Source: Caldimonas mangrovi
GTDB taxonomy: Bacteria > Pseudomonadota > Gammaproteobacteria > Burkholderiales > Burkholderiaceae_C
Assembly (NCBI RefSeq): GCF_023721835.1
Contig: NZ_JAMKFE010000004.1
Location: forward strand, 124,001-188,000
DNA: 64,000 nucleotides
Direction: 5' to 3'
Part shown: positions 63,889-64,000 of the stretch, piece by piece
How positions within the stretch are numbered: position 1 is the first letter of the stretch
Layout: each line of letters starts with the position of its first letter
Translations under genes and position numbers: made by a program
The notes under the pieces: model-generated
Told to the model about the DNA's origin: nothing
The model's input: only the letters and a program-made list of their open reading frames with translations
The model's database searches: none

Positions 63889-64000
63889 CTACCTGACCAC
63901 CAGAACCGGAATGGCGCTGTGGGTGAGCACGCGGTTGGTCTCGCTGCCGAGCAGCAGCGCCTGCACGCCGCGGCGGCCGTGCGAGGCCATCACAATGAGG
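63889..64000 (-). CDS. Universal stress protein (UspA family), C-terminal end
   Basis: 37 residues, cut by the right edge. Reads LIVMASHGRRGVQALLLGSE, then TNRVLTHSAIPVLVVR and TAG. This is the UspA ATP-binding end: G-R-x-G and G-S-x-T/S with V-L-x-H-S-x-x-P-V-L-V-V. A stress-induced nucleotide-binding protein. Its terminator would lie in or beyond the inverted repeat. Confidence 0.92.
   Translation of the reverse strand, partial: LIVMASHGRRGVQALLLGSETNRVLTHSAIPVLVVR

Overview
The window is about 64 kb of high-GC, densely coded chromosomal DNA with long spurious reading frames on both strands. Gene content (several two-component systems, a CadR-type MerR regulator, DUF5666 and YqjE-type small membrane proteins, a cysteine-type periplasmic formate dehydrogenase, and argH next to an AlgZ/AlgR-like pair) suggests a betaproteobacterium of the order Burkholderiales, perhaps the Leptothrix/Rubrivivax/Caldimonas side. 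This is inferred from gene content only. No rRNA, tRNA, CRISPR array, transposase or prophage was seen.

Layout. 1-5.9 kb: envelope and stress small proteins (YqjE end, a YqjK-like/lipocalin fusion, an acidic protein, a PRC-barrel protein) around a large hybrid histidine kinase on the minus strand. 6.1-15.9 kb: one tightly coupled operon of nine genes (five glycosyltransferases, an SDR, a GmhB-like phosphatase, a NodU/CmcH-type carbamoyltransferase and a radical SAM protein), apparently making a carbamoylated, possibly heptose-containing surface glycan. 16-26.2 kb: a NarL-type two-component pair, a 1341-residue orphan protein of unknown function transcribed divergently from it, then an NtrC-type two-component pair. 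26.2-34.2 kb: two Hsp20 genes behind a heat-shock-like promoter, then a complete formate dehydrogenase operon (Tat-target peptide, alpha, beta, small lipoprotein, gamma, small secreted protein, FdhD). The 505-bp region between them carries two matched palindromes upstream of a sigma-54-like promoter, a layout that fits control by an NtrC-type activator such as the one encoded next door.

34-53 kb: mostly single housekeeping or accessory genes: an Mpo1-like protein, dCTP deaminase, DUF2243, a pair of ferritin-like proteins, a YpfJ-type zinc peptidase, an LldD-like enzyme, a LysR regulator, DNA polymerase IV, DUF1697, a flavodoxin-fold oxidoreductase, DUF72, MgtC, an NlpE/chagasin fusion lipoprotein, a DUF5666 lipoprotein, and a CadR/cation-efflux divergon with a classical long-spacer MerR promoter.

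53-61.6 kb: argH, divergent AlgZ/AlgR-like regulators, then a phosphate-economy block: a PlcP-like metallophosphoesterase and an Agt-like glycosyltransferase (the pair used by other bacteria to swap phospholipids for glycolipids), polyphosphate kinase, SixA and exopolyphosphatase. Pho-box-like direct repeats at 11-bp spacing lie in front of the lipid pair and, much more clearly, in front of ppk. 61.7-64 kb: a Tat-exported dienelactone hydrolase, a ZIP metal transporter preceded by a structured leader or terminator, an 82-bp near-perfect inverted repeat around a 161-bp spacer, and the end of a universal stress protein gene.
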